From: Corynebacterium meitnerae
GTDB taxonomy: Bacteria > Actinomycetota > Actinomycetes > Mycobacteriales > Mycobacteriaceae
Assembly (NCBI RefSeq): GCF_027570075.1
Contig: NZ_JAKMUS010000005.1
Coordinates: 62,001-126,000 of the forward strand
Direction of reading: 5' to 3'
DNA length: 64,000 bases
This document shows, in pieces, positions 62,301 through 64,000 of this stretch. Within the stretch, counting starts at the first letter, position 1. Each line of letters begins with the position of its first letter. The translations under genes and the position numbers were made by a program. The notes under the pieces are model-generated. The model did no database searches. It had not been told where the DNA came from and was given only the letters and a program-made list of their open reading frames with translations.

Positions 62301-64000
62301 GCCAACGCGTCGGGGTGCTGTTCCCTGTTCCTCGTTTCCAACGAGGAACACGCCGAACATGCCCCTGTCTGGGATCGTTCCGGCGTTGGTTACGGCCACG
62401 CGTTGGGCGCCGGGGCGGGCTTTGAGGGTGGTGCCGTCCAGGATCGCGCGGGGGCGGAGTTCCGCGAAGTCGGTGGAGGGGTAGATGCCAATGACGAGGT
62501 CGATGACCGCATCGAAGACCTCCCGGGCGAGGTCGCGGTAGGGCCAGGCGCGGGTGACGGTCTCGTACCAATCTTCCAGTTCGAGGTCTTCCATGGCCAC
62601 GGCCGCGACGGTCTGCTGGGCGAGCACATCGAGCGGGCTCTTCGGGGTGTGCAGTTCCTCGATGAGGCCCTGACGCATACGCGGAACAGTCACGGCTGTT
62701 TGCACCAGGTCAGAACGGTGCTTGGGGTAGAACGAGCCCTCCGAGACAGCCCCCACCGAGTGCCCGGCGCGTCCGACTCGCTGCAGGCCCGATGCCACGG
62801 ACGGTGGGGATTCCACCTGGACGACAAGGTCCACCGCACCCATGTCGATGCCCAGCTCCAGCGAGCTGGTGGACACCACTGCTTTGAGCGTGCCCTCCTT
62901 CAATGCGGTTTCCGTGGCTTTGCGTTCTTCCTTGGACACGGAACCGTGGTGCGCGCGTGCGATGACGGGGGTGGCCTTGCCAGCAACGTCTGTTGCTTTC
63001 ATGAGCTGCGCCGGTGGCCGCCTCGTTTCCGGGCTGAGCGCCTCTGGGTCGTGCTCTGCTGCCCAGATCTCATTGAGCCGGCTGGTCAGCCGTTCCGCGG
63101 TGCGGCGGGAGTTGACAAAGACAATCGTCGACTGGTGCGCCATCACTTCCTGGTACAGCTGTGCCTCAATGTGTGGCCAGATCGAGGACTGCCCTGGGGT
63201 GGGTGGAGCAGCATCGAGGTCCAGGTCCACGCTGATAACTGCCTCCCCGATCGGCGAACCCTCTTCCGGCACGGGCAGGTCGCTCATGTCGGGGACGGGC
63301 ACGTGAACGTCGAGCTGCCACTTCTTCTCCGCGGGCGGGTTCACGATCGTGGTGCGCTCGCCCAAGAAATTCGCCACCGCGTCGAGCGGCCTCACCGTCG
63401 CGGACAGGCCGATGCGTTGGAAGTTTCCGGCTAGTCTGCGGAGCCTCTCCAGCGACAACACCAAATGCACGCCACGCTTCGTGCCGGCGAGCGCGTGGAT
63501 CTCATCGACGATGACGGTATCCACCGTCTTCAGAATTCCCGCCGCTTTGCTGGTGAGCATCAGGTAGAGGCTCTCCGGCGTGGTGATGAGAATGTCCGGA
63601 GGTTTACGCGCCTGCCGGTTGCGCTCCGCCTGCGGGGTATCGCCGGAGCGGACCGCCACGGACACATCCGGCATGTCCAACCCCATGCGCTGCGCCACCC
63701 GGGCAATGCCGGTCAGCGGTGCGCGGAGGTTGTTCTCCACGTCCACGCCTAGGGCTTTCAGTGGGGAGATATAGAGGACTTTTACCCCTGCGCGCGTTCC
63801 CTGGGTGGTGCGCTGGAGGGCCACGTTGTCGTCGAAATGCAGTGCTTGCTGCCCGGCGCGATTCACCATCGAATTGAGTGACCACAAAAACGCCGCGAGC
63901 GTCTTACCCGAGCCAGTCGGGGCGACGACAAGGGTGTTCTCCCCCTCCGAGATCGATTGCCACGCCTGCTCCTGCACTGGAGTCGGCGCGGCGAAGACCT
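59397..64000 (-). CDS. lhr: ATP-dependent helicase Lhr, N-terminus cut by window
   Basis: Large superfamily 2 helicase; 1534 codons are in the window and the frame is still open at base 64000 (FAAPTPVQEQAWQSI upstream of Walker A). Core motifs: APTGSGKTLAAFLW, Ia PLKALGVD, II VIVDEIHAL, III LSATVRP, IV VFVNSRRTAERL, V STSSLELGIDMG, VI QRVGRAGHSVG. The long C-terminal part (winged-helix and Lhr-CTD, about residues 560-1530) is complete and ends APKRRGRSVTEALEELDH. It unwinds DNA and RNA:DNA hybrids in damage response. The 3' end is duplicated at 58593-58652. Confidence 0.94.
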   Translation of the reverse strand, partial: VFAAPTPVQEQAWQSISEGENTLVVAPTGSGKTLAAFLWSLNSMVNRAGQQALHFDDNVALQRTTQGTRAGVKVLYISPLKALGVDVENNLRAPLTGIARVAQRMGLDMPDVSVAVRSGDTPQAERNRQARKPPDILITTPESLYLMLTSKAAGILKTVDTVIVDEIHALAGTKRGVHLVLSLERLRRLAGNFQRIGLSATVRPLDAVANFLGERTTIVNPPAEKKWQLDVHVPVPDMSDLPVPEEGSPIGEAVISVDLDLDAAPPTPGQSSIWPHIEAQLYQEVMAHQSTIVFVNSRRTAERLTSRLNEIWAAEHDPEALSPETRRPPAQLMKATDVAGKATPVIARAHHGSVSKEERKATETALKEGTLKAVVSTSSLELGIDMGAVDLVVQVESPPSVASGLQRVGRAGHSVGAVSEGSFYPKHRSDLVQTAVTVPRMRQGLIEELHTPKSPLDVLAQQTVAAVAMEDLELEDWYETVTRAWPYRDLAREVFDAVIDLVIGIYPSTDFAELRPRAILDGTTLKARPGAQRVAVTNAGTIPDRGMFGVFLVGNEEQGTAPRRVGELDEEMVYESRVGDVFTLGASSWRIENITRDQVQVSPAPGHTGRLPFWTGDSLGRPYELGLALGAFRREAKSDPTIIDASLDEYAHDNLLKYLDEQEDATGIVPDEKTLVLERFTDELGDWRVVLHTPFGKGVNAAWALATGWRVAQETGMDAQAVAGDDGIVLRLPQGEREPDASIFAFDADEIADIVTEQVGNSALFASRFRECAARALLLPRRNPGKRAPLWQQRQRAEQLLDVARNYPSFPIILETVRECLQDVYDLPALQDVMRNLSTRRLRVAEVTTDQPSPFASSLLFNYTGAFMYEGDTPLAEKRAAVLALDPSLLAKLLGTVELRELLDATVIADVDHSLRRLGKAETSEQFADTLRVVGPVPVDELEQYTSVPRVALEESLGKRMMAVRIGGREHLAQALDAPLLRDGLGVPVPPGIAAQVATIPDALSQLVSRWVRTRGPFTLRDLAAAFGLSVGQAYEVLQRLVGDGKAIEGRYRQSVDEQEYMGAEVLRIVRTRSLAAARAQTRPVSQSALGRFMPAWLNVAPIGVRPPLRGSDGTYSVIEQLAGVRLPASAWESMILPSRVGDYSPEMLDELTLSGEVQIVGAGKAGARDPWIMLLPADYAAQLMPVPEEPMLSLTQQQVMEKLNVGGGYLFTDILGPASEATTTADELRESMWDLVEAGLIAPDSFAPIRARLAGGKHGKTAHRAKRRPSRSRIRSGRTSFATVTPPDMTGRWAATPTPDTDPTQRSLAHGEAWLDRYGVVTRGSIVAEDVLGGFALAYKSLAAFEEGGKAMRGYLVEGLGAAQFSTPATIDRLRGHQDSDDLVGWPSGTKEPKVYVLAATDPANPYGAALPWPETGPTRSAGALVVLIDGLLAAHLTRGGKTMTTFFDGFPEGTGTEDELLTMVVGALTDVVGAGRMAPLTVEKLNGDAAFTLKNHGAGASPRGAKIGGRTIAAPKRRGRSVTEALEELDH

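Noticed and set aside
61614-63434. 606-codon open frame on the plus strand inside lhr
   Set aside because: Antisense to conserved helicase motifs; no independent evidence for coding.

Overview
The window is a chromosomal segment of a Corynebacterium (order Mycobacteriales), G+C-rich and almost fully coding. The genus call rests on several proteins I recognise: the nitrogen regulator AmtR (40467-41135), a meso-diaminopimelate D-dehydrogenase (31838-32818), the haem-uptake set HmuTUV plus an HtaA-domain surface protein (1-3521), an Rpf2-type resuscitation factor, and the Glp/GlpR cell-division pair. Gene order follows the mycobacterial chromosome over long stretches. From memory of the M. tuberculosis map, ispE-rsmA-rpf-tatD-metG-rsmI-pmt, glpR-rimJ-glp-galU-cycloligase and mscL-mog-htrA-mprB-mprA match Rv0981-Rv1011; purH-purN-DUF6350 and M23-pcrA-chorismate mutase-pgi match Rv0946-Rv0957; nei-lhr match Rv3296-Rv3297. 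The species cannot be fixed from the sequence.

Layout, left to right. 1-3893: haem ABC transporter and surface haem proteins, with a DtxR-like iron operator at 2652-2670. 3903-9316: alkyladenine glycosylase, polyphosphate kinase 2, a Tat-exported ceramidase-like protein and an ABC-F ATPase. 9339-13733: ispE, rsmA, rpf2, tatD and a small protein. 13867-15309: a DUF222/HNH (13E12-type) gene with a LexA-like box upstream. 15303-21521: metG, then an MFS protein, a two-TM CorA-like-topology protein and a membrane-anchored solute-binding protein, which lie downstream of rsmI in one transcriptional direction; this is the least understood cluster. 21538-28522: protein mannosyltransferase, zf-HC2/DoxX pair, a Tag-like protein, and galU-glp-rimJ-glpR. 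29597-37122: folate, channel and lysine/cell-wall genes, and the MprAB-HtrA envelope-stress set. 37256-40310: six ribosomal proteins, all of the cysteine-poor, zinc-independent type. 40467-46748: AmtR, a beta-lactamase-fold lipoprotein with a coupled membrane protein, purHN and DUF6350. 47221-55893: two M23 peptidases, PcrA, chorismate mutase, an MhuD-type haem-degrading enzyme, Pgi, a GCS2-family ligase and DedA.

55996-64000: nei and lhr, neighbours in mycobacteria, are separated here by about 2.5 kb holding three toxin-antitoxin modules, a frameshifted ORF and degenerate gene copies. One copy is a second version of the lhr 3' end, which suggests repeated insertion at that site.

Functional links: haem is imported by HmuTUV/HtaB and could be opened by the MhuD homologue 48 kb away. 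Rpf2, two M23 peptidases, PMT, HtrA/MprAB, Glp/GlpR, Ddh and the SxxK lipoprotein make the window rich in envelope functions. No tRNA, rRNA, CRISPR array, prophage or insertion sequence was recognised.
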